The notes: generated by a model not told the origin, from the sequence alone. 64,000 bases of DNA from Candidatus Marinarcus aquaticus (GCF_004116335.1 NZ_PDKN01000010.1:35147-99146); one strand, 5' to 3'; shown: positions 1 to 9,168, numbered from the stretch's first letter. Translations and numbers: made by a program.

Positions 1-160
1 GATTTGAAAAAAATTCTTAAAAAGTTAACCTTACATTTAAGCGATAAATAGTATCTTGACACTATTTTAACATAACTAGAAAGTGAAAGATGGTATGATA
101 GGTTTCATATCGTTTTGAAATTCTTTTATTCAAGTATCAATCAAATGAAAAAGAGGTTAT
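1..160 (+). promoter_or_regulatory. Upstream region of the hydrogenase operon
   Basis: Gene-free stretch before the hydrogenase operon. A TTGACA hexamer lies at 56-61 but no convincing -10 follows at the right distance. A short inverted repeat (TATGA at 94-98, TCATA at 105-109) could be an operator half-site pair. An AGAGG ribosome-binding site at 152-156 precedes the ATG at 161. The window edge cuts the region, so the true promoter may lie further left. Confidence 0.3.
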
Positions 161-2581
161 ATGCATATTGTTATCATTGGTGGAGGAATCGCAGCAGTAT
201 ACGCTGCTAATCATATCAAAGCACTTGACTCCTCACATGAAATTACACTATTGAGTAATGAAGCGTATGTTCCTTATGATCGTATACATCTGTGTCGTCT
301 TATCAATCACAAATCTACTTTAGACAATATTGCTTTGTCTTTACATCATGAAGTCAAACTTCTTTTAAATCAAGTCGTTACGAATATTGATACTAAAAAC
401 AATACCATCAGCAGTAACGAACAAACCATCCATTATGACAAACTCATTCTTGCCACAGGTTCCACTCCTCTTTCATTAATTGATGTAACACAACATAAAA
501 ATTGTGCTGTCTTTCGAAGTGCATCTGATGCACAACTTATAAGAGAACACACAAAAGAACAAGAAGTGGTGATTGTGGGAAGTGGATCCATTGCTTTAGA
601 GCTTTTAGAGACTCTAAAAGATATGCAAGAGATTAAAGCTATTACTCTTTTAGTGCGAGCGCATCATCTCTACAGCAAAGAGTTAAGTAAAGAAGCACAA
701 ACCATCATTGAAAAAAGCTTTTTGCAAGACCCGCGTGTACGAATACTCTATGATGATGAAATCATCAATTATGATATTGAGTCACAAACCATTAAAGCCA
801 TTGAAACTAAAAGAATCAAAATAAACAACCCTTTTGTGGTGTTTGGTATTGGAATTTCTCCTGCTGTAGAGAGCTTTAAACCGTTTGTAGAAGTTGAAAA
901 AGGCATTGTTGTTAATGCTTTTATGCAAAGCAGTCATCAAGATATTTACGCCATTGGAGAGTGTGCACAAGTTAAAGAGTATGACTATATTGCAGGACAT
1001 GTGAAACAGTGTACCCAACAAGCTCAAATTGCAGTGCAACATATGCTTGATAAAGAGTGTGAACCTTTTAGTTTAGGTGTATCTACAGATATGTTAAAAG
1101 TGGGTGAGTTTGATTTAGTAGAAGTGTGCAGTGCAGACTTTGAATCGCCATTTGAAAAAGTGGTTATTCATTCAAAAGAGCACAATCGAGTGGATGAATA
1201 CTTTCTAAAAGGTAAACAGCTCGTACGATTTATTGGTATCAATTCCAATGTGGACATCGCATATTTAGAAAATATGATGGATTCAAACAGCAGTTTGGAT
1301 TTGAATTATGTGTATGACAATCGACTCATAGGCGAGCGTGGACGTTTGATTTGCTCGTGTGAACATCTCTATTATCAAGATTTGGTGGATTTGGTGGTGC
1401 AAACAGGTGTGGATGGTTTTGAAACCTTTAAAGAGTTCAGCTCTGCTGGAAGAGTGTGTGGTCGTTGTAAAACGATGATTGAAGATGTGATTGCATCTTC
1501 GCAAGAACTCATTGATCCTCTTATGCCACGAAAAACAGCTCAACAAATCAAACAAGAAAAAGAGCTTAAAGAGGTTGAACAAAGACTCAATAAATTTAAA
1601 CGACTGCATCCTTTAAACCAATTGGATGAATCCAATTTAGACGCCGCAATGAAAATGGTGGATGTCGCACAAGATGAACTGAACAGTTGGGTTTCAATGG
1701 TCACAGCCAACATGCAACTGCATCCTGCGTTTGAACCGTTGGTCAAACAGAGTGTTAAAACACTCAATAAAGTACCCATTATTTGGTTGGAACTCTCTGA
1801 TTGCAGTGGTAACAGTGAAGCGTTTATTAAAACCACCAATCCCACTTTGGAGGATTTGATTTTTGACTATATCTCTTTGGATTATCACGAACTGCTTATG
1901 AGTGCCAGTGGTAATCAAAGTGAAACGGTTTTAGAAGAGGTGATTCATCAATTTAAAAATGAGTATGTACTTATTGTAGAAGGGGCCATTCCTTTAGGTT
2001 TGGATGGAAAGTATCTTCGAATAGGACCTAATGGGGAGACAGGTTTAGCGTTGTTGCAACGATGTGCCAAAGATGCAGCACTGATTTTAGCTGTAGGAAG
2101 TTGTGCATTTGATGGTGGAGTCGTAGCTGCAAGTCCCAATCCCACCAATGCCGTAGGCGTTGCACAAGCACTTCACAGAGAGGATGTGATTAATATCACG
2201 GGGTGCCCAACGAATCCTGTGAACATTGTAGGAACCCTGCTTTCATATTTGATGTTTGAAGAGCTTCCTAAGCTTGATGAGTTTAATCGACCTTTGTGGG
2301 CGTATGAGGGAAGAGTGCATGACAATTGTGAACGACGAGGGCATTATGAGTTGGGAGAGTTTGTCAAACAATGGGGCGATGAAGGGGCTAAAAAAGGGTG
2401 GTGCTTGTTTGAGATGGGATGCAAAGGGCCATATGCCCATGTGAATTGTCCTACCATGAAGTTTAACCAAGGTACCAGTTGGCCTGTTCAAGCAGGACAT
2501 GGATGCATGGGATGTACTGAAAAAGGGTTTTTTGATAAGTTTGCCAATGAACGACCCATACAAGAGGGACAAGAAGCATGA
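161..2581 (+). CDS. Flavin/[2Fe-2S] oxidoreductase fused to [NiFe] hydrogenase small subunit
   Basis: 806 aa fusion. Residues 1 to about 390 are a NirB/rubredoxin-reductase-type FAD/NAD(P) oxidoreductase: GGGIAA at 7-12, ATG near 98-100, a second Rossmann GSGSIALE near 140. A BFD-like [2Fe-2S] domain follows, with C398, C400, C433 and C436. After a helical linker, about 536-806 is a [NiFe] small subunit: C548, C648 and C682 (proximal cluster), H720 and C723 plus C754, C763, C782 and C785 (distal and medial clusters). The expected second proximal Cys is Asn551. There is no Tat signal, so the enzyme is probably cytoplasmic. The flavin domain could pass electrons between H2 and NAD(P)H or another carrier; the physiological partner is inferred. 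The stop overlaps the next ATG (ATGA). Confidence 0.88.
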   Translation: MHIVIIGGGIAAVYAANHIKALDSSHEITLLSNEAYVPYDRIHLCRLINHKSTLDNIALSLHHEVKLLLNQVVTNIDTKNNTISSNEQTIHYDKLILATGSTPLSLIDVTQHKNCAVFRSASDAQLIREHTKEQEVVIVGSGSIALELLETLKDMQEIKAITLLVRAHHLYSKELSKEAQTIIEKSFLQDPRVRILYDDEIINYDIESQTIKAIETKRIKINNPFVVFGIGISPAVESFKPFVEVEKGIVVNAFMQSSHQDIYAIGECAQVKEYDYIAGHVKQCTQQAQIAVQHMLDKECEPFSLGVSTDMLKVGEFDLVEVCSADFESPFEKVVIHSKEHNRVDEYFLKGKQLVRFIGINSNVDIAYLENMMDSNSSLDLNYVYDNRLIGERGRLICSCEHLYYQDLVDLVVQTGVDGFETFKEFSSAGRVCGRCKTMIEDVIASSQELIDPLMPRKTAQQIKQEKELKEVEQRLNKFKRLHPLNQLDESNLDAAMKMVDVAQDELNSWVSMVTANMQLHPAFEPLVKQSVKTLNKVPIIWLELSDCSGNSEAFIKTTNPTLEDLIFDYISLDYHELLMSASGNQSETVLEEVIHQFKNEYVLIVEGAIPLGLDGKYLRIGPNGETGLALLQRCAKDAALILAVGSCAFDGGVVAASPNPTNAVGVAQALHREDVINITGCPTNPVNIVGTLLSYLMFEELPKLDEFNRPLWAYEGRVHDNCERRGHYELGEFVKQWGDEGAKKGWCLFEMGCKGPYAHVNCPTMKFNQGTSWPVQAGHGCMGCTEKGFFDKFANERPIQEGQEA

Positions 2582-4242
2582 AGAAAATAGTCATTGATCC
2601 TATTACAAGAATTGAAGGGCATTTACGAGCAGAAATACAGGTCAATGAAAAAGGCATTGTCCAAGAAGCGTATGTGAGTGGACAACTCTTTCGTGGTATT
2701 GAACTGATTTTAAAAAACAGAGACCCAAGAGATGCAGGATTACTTGCAGGAAGAATTTGTGGAGTGTGTACCAATTCACACTTTAGAGGTTCCATTCAAG
2801 CTGTTGAAAATGCCTATGAGATAAAAACGCCTAAAAATGCCAGTTTAATACGTGATCTTATGAGCATGGCTCTTTTTATTCAAGACCATGTGGTGCATTT
2901 TTACCAATTGCATCTGTTGGATTATGTGGATGTGACCCGTGCTTTACAGGCCAATGCAAAACAGACCAGCAAAGAGGCACACTTGTATTGTAACCGACCT
3001 TTTAGAAACTCACACACTCATTATGAAGCGGTATTGCAACGTGTTGAGAATTTTGTACAAGCGGGGCGGTTGGGACCCTTTAGTAATGGTTACTGGGGAC
3101 ACAAAGCGTACAGACTTTCAAGCGAACAAAACCTTTTATTGCTTTCGCACTATTTTGAAGCCTTGAAATTTCAAGTGAAGATTTCTAAAGCCATTGCTAT
3201 TTTTGGTGGGAAGACGCCTCATCCTCAAAGTTTGGTTGTAGGTGGAGTCACGAGCGTTGCAGATATGTTAAATCCTCAACGACTCAATGACTTTTTGTTT
3301 ATCATGAAAGAGGCGAGTGATTTTGTCAATCGAGCCTATATTCCTGATATGAAACTTTTGGCCAAAGTCTATAAAAAGCAGATGAAAAGAGGGGAAGGCA
3401 GAGCCAATGGCAACTTTCTAAGTGCGGGTGGTTATGACATTGATGAGCAGACACAACTCTTTAGTTCAGGTGTCATCTACGCACACGATTTTGATAACAT
3501 TGAAGTCTTTGATGCTTCAAAAATCAGTGAAGAGGTCAAACAAGCATGGTACAACAATGAAAATCCCAATCAGGTAGAGTACACCGATTTAAACCCTGAT
3601 GGCTCTTTAAAAACCACATATCATAATGACAAATACTCTTGGGTAAAAGCACCACGTTATGGTGGCCAGACAATGGAGACGGGACCACTGGCGAGAGTTT
3701 TTATAGGTTATGCCAAAGGCAATGAAACCATAACGCATTTTACCCATGAGTTTTTAGAAGCATGCCAGTTAGAGTTAATGGATTTAAGCAGCAGTGTGGG
3801 AAGAAACTGTGCCCGAGCGATTGAGACACAAATCATTTGTGAATATATTTTTAAACTCATCTCTAATTTGATTCAAAATGTGAAGTATTATGATACTCAA
3901 ACATGGCAAGCATATGATATGGATGTGTATTCACAAACAGCTGGAACGACTTTTTTAGAAGTACCTCGTGGCATGCTGATGCATCACGTTCAAATCAAAA
4001 ATCAACGCATTCAAAACTATCAAGTCATTGCCCCTACGACGTGGAATGCCAGTCCTAAAAATGGGGATGATAAAAGAGCAGCTTATGAAGAGGCACTCGT
4101 AGGATTACAATTGCACGATGTGAATCAACCGTTAGAAGTATTACGTGTATTACACTCTTTTGATCCCTGTTTGGCGTGTGCGGTACATGTGATTGATTGC
4201 CAAGGAAACAGCATGGCACACTATAAATTAACAACAGGCTAA
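2578..4242 (+). CDS. [NiFe] hydrogenase large subunit (cytoplasmic, group 2-like)
   Basis: 554 aa catalytic subunit that pairs with the preceding fused small subunit. The N-terminal DPITRIEGH signature is followed by the first NiFe ligand pair in RICGVC (C61, C64, with H68) and the C-terminal pair in DPCLAC (C531, C534, with H537). The 17 residues after H537 are the expected C-terminal peptide, removed by a HyaD/HycI-type protease once nickel is inserted; no such protease or hyp maturation gene is in the window. The start ATG overlaps the upstream stop. Assignment to group 2 rather than group 1 rests on the lack of a Tat signal on the partner and is an inference. Confidence 0.9.
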   Translation: MKKIVIDPITRIEGHLRAEIQVNEKGIVQEAYVSGQLFRGIELILKNRDPRDAGLLAGRICGVCTNSHFRGSIQAVENAYEIKTPKNASLIRDLMSMALFIQDHVVHFYQLHLLDYVDVTRALQANAKQTSKEAHLYCNRPFRNSHTHYEAVLQRVENFVQAGRLGPFSNGYWGHKAYRLSSEQNLLLLSHYFEALKFQVKISKAIAIFGGKTPHPQSLVVGGVTSVADMLNPQRLNDFLFIMKEASDFVNRAYIPDMKLLAKVYKKQMKRGEGRANGNFLSAGGYDIDEQTQLFSSGVIYAHDFDNIEVFDASKISEEVKQAWYNNENPNQVEYTDLNPDGSLKTTYHNDKYSWVKAPRYGGQTMETGPLARVFIGYAKGNETITHFTHEFLEACQLELMDLSSSVGRNCARAIETQIICEYIFKLISNLIQNVKYYDTQTWQAYDMDVYSQTAGTTFLEVPRGMLMHHVQIKNQRIQNYQVIAPTTWNASPKNGDDKRAAYEEALVGLQLHDVNQPLEVLRVLHSFDPCLACAVHVIDCQGNSMAHYKLTTG

Positions 4243-4246
4243 AACC

Positions 4247-5995
4247 ATGATACTTCTTTTAGGATTGCCTCTTTTAACGGCTCTTTGTGCGTTTGTTTTT
4301 AATCACTTATGGCGAAATGTTGTGGTAATATTATGCGTGATTGTGGTCACCTTTTTGTCCATTGATATTTATTTAAATGCAGATATTGTGGCACTCTCTT
4401 TCTCTACTTTGATGCATCAGTTTTTCCGTATTTTAGATGTATTGGTTTTACTCTTTTTTTTGGTTGAAGGGGTACGGCATTTGCACATGCCCACGATGAT
4501 ATTGGCAATCATTCAATTGATTTTATACTCCTTTGTTTTATTGATGCCCTCAAATCATGGTATTGATATCATTATGGATGATTTAAGTGCAGTGATGTTT
4601 CTTATTATTAATATTGTAGGGGGCTTGATTACTCTGTTTGCTTTAGAGTATATCAAAAGAGAAAAATGCAGTCCAAAAAGAAAAGGGTATTTCATCGCGT
4701 TACTTCTGTTTTTTATCGCTGTGATGAATCTGTTGGTGGTGTGCAACTCTTTGGAACTGCTTTTTTTATGTTTTGAACTCACCACACTGTGTTCATACTT
4801 ATTGATTCAATTTCGGCAAGACAGTGTGAGCAAAGCCAACGCATTACGAGCATTGTGGATGAACCAAGTGGGCGGTATTGCGATTCTATTTTCATTGTTG
4901 AGTGCGTTGTATTATTATGAAACACATTTTTTCAATGAACTGTTTGTGCAAGTGGAACCTTCCATGTTACTTCCTATCGCACTGTTGGTGTGTGCAGCGT
5001 ATGTCAAAGCAGCATCTTTGCCCTTTCACAGTTGGCTTTTAGGTGCCATGGTCGCGCCCACACCAGTGAGTGCTCTTTTACACAGTGCAACGATGGTGAA
5101 AATCGCTCCATTTTTTATCTTAAAACTCTCAGTGGTTTTTACCTATGAAATCAGTATGAGTGTGGCACTGTTTGGGGCATTTGTTTTTTTTGCTGCTTCT
5201 GTTTTGGCCTTGAGTAAAACGGTTTTTAAAGAGATTTTGGGTCTCTCCACGATTGCTCTTTTAGCACTGATGATGTCGTTGGCCAGTTTGGATTCTGAGG
5301 AGGCTAAAGAGGCGGCATTGTGGTTGATGCTCTTTCACAGTATTGCTAAAGCATTGCTTTTTTTACAAGCAGGGGTTTTAGAAAAAATCAATGGCATAAA
5401 AGATATCAATGAGTTTGATGAAATGGCGACCAAAACACCGATGGTACTTTTCTATATGGTATTGGGATTTGCCTCTTTAACCCTGCCTCCATTTGCAGCA
5501 TTTTTAGGAAAATTTATGGCCATTGAGTCTTTGGCTGCATTGATGTTTGAACACATGAGTTATTTGGTTGTGTTGCTCTTTATTCTTTTGGGCAGTGTGG
5601 TATTGACACTTCTTTATTTCAAACTTATGAGCAAAGCATTTCTACAAAAAGCCTTTACACATAACGAGTCAAAAAAAATACCTCTGTTGTTTACTTTGCC
5701 TTCATTATTGCTTGCATTGATGTTGTTTGCCAGCATGTTTTTGGTTCTGAAACTGCAATTTTTAAGTCAAATACAGATGTGGTTGCCATTAAGTTTGCTT
5801 CTTTTAGTGCCTCTTTTGTTGCTGGTGATGAAGTTTAAAAAAGCAACGTATGTGGGAGAGTATAATTGTGCAGAAAGAGAGAGTTTTGTTGTAGGGTGTT
5901 ATTCATTTGAGATATCAAATAACATTACTCAACTTTTAAGTGCCATTGCCATTGGTTTGATACTCATTACTTTGGTGTTTGGAGTCTTTGCATGA
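4247..5995 (+). CDS. Group 4 hydrogenase membrane subunit, NuoL/HyfB/CooM-like
   Basis: 582 aa, about 14-16 transmembrane helices, of the complex I antiporter-like family (NuoL/M/N, HyfB, CooM). The conserved stretch YVKAASLPFHSWLLGAM followed by HSATMVKI near residues 250-285 carries the Lys and His residues of the proton path. It is the likely proton- or sodium-pumping arm of the group 4 hydrogenase encoded downstream. The gene starts four bases after the large subunit stop and its own stop overlaps the next ATG, so the soluble and membrane hydrogenase genes appear to be one transcript. It is too short to carry CooM's long extension. Confidence 0.85.
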   Translation: MILLLGLPLLTALCAFVFNHLWRNVVVILCVIVVTFLSIDIYLNADIVALSFSTLMHQFFRILDVLVLLFFLVEGVRHLHMPTMILAIIQLILYSFVLLMPSNHGIDIIMDDLSAVMFLIINIVGGLITLFALEYIKREKCSPKRKGYFIALLLFFIAVMNLLVVCNSLELLFLCFELTTLCSYLLIQFRQDSVSKANALRALWMNQVGGIAILFSLLSALYYYETHFFNELFVQVEPSMLLPIALLVCAAYVKAASLPFHSWLLGAMVAPTPVSALLHSATMVKIAPFFILKLSVVFTYEISMSVALFGAFVFFAASVLALSKTVFKEILGLSTIALLALMMSLASLDSEEAKEAALWLMLFHSIAKALLFLQAGVLEKINGIKDINEFDEMATKTPMVLFYMVLGFASLTLPPFAAFLGKFMAIESLAALMFEHMSYLVVLLFILLGSVVLTLLYFKLMSKAFLQKAFTHNESKKIPLLFTLPSLLLALMLFASMFLVLKLQFLSQIQMWLPLSLLLLVPLLLLVMKFKKATYVGEYNCAERESFVVGCYSFEISNNITQLLSAIAIGLILITLVFGVFA

Positions 5996-6816
5996 TAGAG
6001 TCTGTTTTCATACTTTTAGCACCCATCATAGGAGCGTTGCTTTATGGTTTTGAACGCATTGTCAAAGCACGCATGCAAAACAGAATGGGACCACCTTTAT
6101 TGCAACCTTTTTATGACATGTTTAAATTGATGCAAAAACGCTTGTATTTGATTCATGCACCACATGCTTTGTTCGCTTTACTACACTTTATCACTTTGTG
6201 GATGGTGGTGGCCTTTATTATTTTAGGTGACAATCTTTTATATAGTATCTTTTTACATCTGTTGGCCACTATTTTTTTAATCATGGCGGGTTTCAGTGTA
6301 CGAAGTGCCTACTCTCATATGGGTGCAAATCGAGAGCTTTTAGCACTGTTAGCCTATGAACCCATACTCATTTTAATGGCTGTAGGTTTGTATTTGTATA
6401 CAGGCAGTTTTAATATCTCGATGATTCGAACGTTTTCAAGCAGTTTGCCTCAGTTGTTGTTGCTCTTTTTGTCTTTGGCTTTAATCATCCCCGTTAAGCT
6501 AAAAAAATCACCTTTTGATGCAACTTCTGCACACCAAGAGATTGTGGGTGGTGTGGAGATTGAGTACAGCAGTTGGATGTTTGAATTTTTATACATGGCC
6601 AAATGTTTGGAGTATGTTTTTGTTTATTTATTGGTGGCACTTTTTGCGGGTAACTCTTTGAGCTTGGCTCTCCTGTTAGTAGCCACTGTTTTTTTAATGG
6701 TAAACTTAGTGGATAACAGTACTGCCAGAGTTAAAATACAAGATTTGATGAAAATGGTGTTGGGATTTGGTCTGATTTTAAGTATTATGAATATTGTAGG
6801 ACTCTATTTTGTTTAG
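5992..6816 (+). CDS. Group 4 hydrogenase membrane subunit, NuoH/CooK-like
   Basis: 274 aa, about eight transmembrane helices. It matches the NuoH/HyfC/CooK/EchB family: the MQNRMGPP segment near residue 29 and the loop KSPFDATSAHQEIVGG near residues 168-185, which in this family joins the quinone- or hydrogenase-module interface to the membrane. It anchors the peripheral NuoB/C/D-like subunits and links redox chemistry to ion translocation. It starts by ATGA overlap with the NuoL-like gene and runs into the next gene. Confidence 0.86.
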   Translation: MIESVFILLAPIIGALLYGFERIVKARMQNRMGPPLLQPFYDMFKLMQKRLYLIHAPHALFALLHFITLWMVVAFIILGDNLLYSIFLHLLATIFLIMAGFSVRSAYSHMGANRELLALLAYEPILILMAVGLYLYTGSFNISMIRTFSSSLPQLLLLFLSLALIIPVKLKKSPFDATSAHQEIVGGVEIEYSSWMFEFLYMAKCLEYVFVYLLVALFAGNSLSLALLLVATVFLMVNLVDNSTARVKIQDLMKMVLGFGLILSIMNIVGLYFV

Positions 6817-7336
6817 TTTTAAATGGTTTAAGAAAAAATCCCCTTGGATATTGCACTACAATGCAGGCAGTTGTAATGGGTGCGATATAGAAATACTCGC
6901 ATGTCTCTCTCCCAAATATGATTTAGAACGCTTTGGAGTGATAAATTGTGGTAACCCTAAACAAGCTGATATTTTTTTAGTCACTGGACCTGTGACCTAT
7001 CGTTCAAGAGAGCGTTTGATACAACTCTATACCCAAATACCTGAACCCAAAGTGGTGATTGCAGTTGGAAGTTGTGCGTGCACGGGTGGGATATTTAGAA
7101 GTATGTACAACGTTGAAGATGGGATTGACAGATATATTCCCGTGGATGTGTATACGCCCGGGTGTGCGAGCAGTCCAGAGTTGATTATGGATGCAGTTAT
7201 TCAAGCCGTTGATATCTTTGAACACAAAAATCAACAACTGCAAAGTGCGAAAAAATTGTACCGACAACCTGTTTTTGAACAAGGACGTTTTTGTGTAAGT
7301 AATGTGGCAAAGAGTTTGAAGGATAAAGATGAATAA
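6809..7336 (+). CDS. Group 4 hydrogenase small subunit, NuoB/CooL-like
   Basis: 175 aa, with the NuoB/HycG/CooL [4Fe-4S] signature: GSCNGCDIE near residues 20-28, AVGSCACTGG near 90, and YTPGCASSPE near 115. All four cluster ligands appear present. This is the proximal cluster next to the NiFe site of the downstream large subunit. The start is TTG at 6809, supported by AGGA at 6798-6801 seven bases upstream; the gene overlaps the NuoH-like stop. The clear Cys set contrasts with the altered proximal motif in the fused small subunit at the start of the operon. Confidence 0.88.
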   Translation: MFSFKWFKKKSPWILHYNAGSCNGCDIEILACLSPKYDLERFGVINCGNPKQADIFLVTGPVTYRSRERLIQLYTQIPEPKVVIAVGSCACTGGIFRSMYNVEDGIDRYIPVDVYTPGCASSPELIMDAVIQAVDIFEHKNQQLQSAKKLYRQPVFEQGRFCVSNVAKSLKDKDE

Positions 7337-7679
7337 AATAGCTGTTGAATTAGATGAACTTTTTAGTATGATAGAGCGTTTTTATGATAAAACAAAACAC
7401 TCTTTTTTAACCTTAAATGCATTGAGTGTCGATGAAGATACGATTGAAGTACAGTGGATATTTTCACACTATTATGAAAAAGAGCATATCACGCTGTTTT
7501 ATGCACTCATCAACCCCAATCAAACCATTCCCAGTATTACTTCCCTTATTCCATCTGCTGTGATTTCTCAACGAGAGATTGTAGATATGTTTGGAGTGAA
7601 AGTGGAAGATACACAAGCAGGTCTTTATTTGGATGAGGACAGCGTGAAAGCACCTTTACGAGTAGGATATGGGCTATGA
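7329..7679 (+). CDS. Group 4 hydrogenase subunit, NuoC/CooU-like
   Basis: 116 aa, short relative of the complex I 30 kDa subunit (NuoC, CooU, N-terminus of HycE). The C-terminal pattern with SAVISQREIVDMFGVKVE is the recognisable family signature. It is a soluble scaffold that holds the large subunit onto the small subunit. Its start overlaps the NuoB-like stop and its own stop overlaps the next ATG, consistent with translational coupling and fixed stoichiometry. Confidence 0.83.
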   Translation: MNKIAVELDELFSMIERFYDKTKHSFLTLNALSVDEDTIEVQWIFSHYYEKEHITLFYALINPNQTIPSITSLIPSAVISQREIVDMFGVKVEDTQAGLYLDEDSVKAPLRVGYGL

Positions 7680-8761
7680 AAAAAAATATTCAAATCCCTT
7701 TAGGTTCGCAACACATTGCTTTAGTTGAACCTGTGAAGTTTCGTTTTGAGTGTGAAAATGAACGCATTAAAGAAGTGAGCAGTGATGTAGGGTTTGTACA
7801 CAGAGGAGTCGAACAAGCGTGCGTAAGCAAGTTTAAATTTGATGCCATACCCTATGTGGTTGCACGTGTGTGTGGTTTGTGTGCCATTACGCACTCTTTG
7901 GCGTATACTCAAACCATTGAGGAGATGCTTGAAGTAGAACTTAATGATAAGATTCAATACTTACGAACCTTGATGATTGAATTGGACAGAATTCATTCTC
8001 ATATGCTGTGTCTTGCACATGTGTGTGAAAATGCAGGTTTTGAAGCAATGTTTATGGATATCATGGCCAAACGAGAACCCATTATGACACTTCAAGAGCT
8101 CATCAGTGGAAACCGAATACAGTTTGATTATATCTCTATTGGAGGAGTGAACAGAGATATTACTCCTGAAATACAAAAACGAGGTTTAGAGATTTTAGCT
8201 GCATTAAAAGAGGAGATTCTACTTTATATTCATGAGTTTCAAAACAACTGGTCATTGTCTTTAAAGTATAAAGGCGTAGGTGTATTAACGTTGGATGAAG
8301 CAATGAGTTATAATGCCATTGGTCCCTTAGCTCGTGCAAGCGGATTGGCTACTGATGTGCGAGCAGAGACAAGTCGTTTACCGTATGATAAAATAGGGTA
8401 TGAGATGGTACTTGAACACACAGGGGATGTGTTTGCAAGAAACCAAGTACGACTCAAAGAGATTTTAAACTCCATTGCTATGTGTGAGAATATTTTTGAG
8501 GGCTTACCTCAAGGAGAGATTCAACAAAAAGTCAAAGGCAAACCCAATGGGGAGAGTTTGGTACGTTTGGAAGCACCTCGTGGAGAGTTGATGTATTATG
8601 TCAAAGGCAATGCCAAACCGATGTTAGAGCGTGTGCGTATTAAGACACCGACCTTTTCATGTATTCCAGCATTTATGGAAGTATTTAAAGAGGAAGTGTA
8701 TGCAGATGCTCCTGCGATATTGGCCTCTTTTGATCCTTGTTTATCGTGTACGGCGAAGTAA
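7676..8761 (+). CDS. Group 4 [NiFe] hydrogenase large subunit, CooH/EchE-like
   Basis: 361 aa, NuoD-related but with both NiFe ligand pairs: RVCGLC (C66, C69) and DPCLSC (C355, C358). The ligand pairs distinguish it from complex I NuoD, which lacks them. The protein ends TAK three residues after the last Cys, so there is no C-terminal peptide to cleave. CooH-type enzymes are known to mature without that protease step, whereas HycE needs it. It should catalyse H2/H+ conversion coupled to ferredoxin and to ion movement through the NuoL/NuoH-like subunits. Confidence 0.9.
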   Translation: MKKNIQIPLGSQHIALVEPVKFRFECENERIKEVSSDVGFVHRGVEQACVSKFKFDAIPYVVARVCGLCAITHSLAYTQTIEEMLEVELNDKIQYLRTLMIELDRIHSHMLCLAHVCENAGFEAMFMDIMAKREPIMTLQELISGNRIQFDYISIGGVNRDITPEIQKRGLEILAALKEEILLYIHEFQNNWSLSLKYKGVGVLTLDEAMSYNAIGPLARASGLATDVRAETSRLPYDKIGYEMVLEHTGDVFARNQVRLKEILNSIAMCENIFEGLPQGEIQQKVKGKPNGESLVRLEAPRGELMYYVKGNAKPMLERVRIKTPTFSCIPAFMEVFKEEVYADAPAILASFDPCLSCTAK

Positions 8762-8764
8762 ATA

Positions 8765-9157
8765 ATGCGTTGGTTTTTTGAACGATTTTTAAACCTTTTT
8801 AGAAAACCTCAAACGGTGAACTACCCCAAAGAACCGCTTGAAAAAATAAAGAACTCTCGAGGTTTAATTGAGTATGGGGAAGAGCACTGTATTTACTGTT
8901 TAAAGTGTGAAAAAGCATGCCCACCCAATGCGATTCTTTTTGTTCCCACAAACCATCCAACCAGTAACGAGCACAATAAAAAATCGCTTACATATGAGTA
9001 CAATCCTTGGTTGTGTATCTATTGTGGAGAGTGCGTACGAGCTTGTCCTAAACCACAAGAAGCTTTATGGCAAAGCAATAAAAAACCCTCCATTGCATTG
9101 GGGCATCAAGAAGTGAATGAAAAATGGTTTGAAATTGAAAAATTAAAGTCAAAATGA
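8765..9157 (+). CDS. 2x[4Fe-4S] ferredoxin subunit, CooX/HycF-like
   Basis: 130 aa with two complete CxxCxxCxxxCP motifs: CIYCLKCEKACP near residues 40-51 and CIYCGECVRACP near 83-94. This NuoI/HycF/CooX-type subunit carries electrons between soluble ferredoxin and the NuoB-like cluster. It is the last gene of the operon, three bases after the large subunit. Its last 14 codons, stop and following bases are repeated imperfectly at 14697-14749, beyond the siderophore module. Confidence 0.88.
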   Translation: MRWFFERFLNLFRKPQTVNYPKEPLEKIKNSRGLIEYGEEHCIYCLKCEKACPPNAILFVPTNHPTSNEHNKKSLTYEYNPWLCIYCGECVRACPKPQEALWQSNKKPSIALGHQEVNEKWFEIEKLKSK

Positions 9158-9168
9158 TGGTGTTTTAT
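9116..9168 (+). repeat. 53-bp direct repeat, copy A (3' end of the ferredoxin gene)
   Basis: Bases 9116-9168 match 14697-14749 at 48 of 53 positions by hand alignment without gaps. Copy A encodes the ferredoxin C-terminus NEKWFEIEKLKSK and its stop, plus ten bases that include the AraC-gene stop on the other strand. The two copies bracket the AraC/TonB-receptor module in direct orientation. Confidence 0.9.

Noticed and set aside
2243..2795. Overlapping minus-strand frames within the hydrogenase genes
   Set aside because: They are antisense shadows of strongly conserved cluster-binding regions and lack start signals.
4247..9157. Possible partial respiratory complex I (nuo) operon
   Set aside because: The NuoD-like protein keeps both NiFe ligand pairs (RVCGLC and DPCLSC), and NuoE/F/G, NuoA, NuoJ and NuoK are absent, so it is a group 4 hydrogenase.
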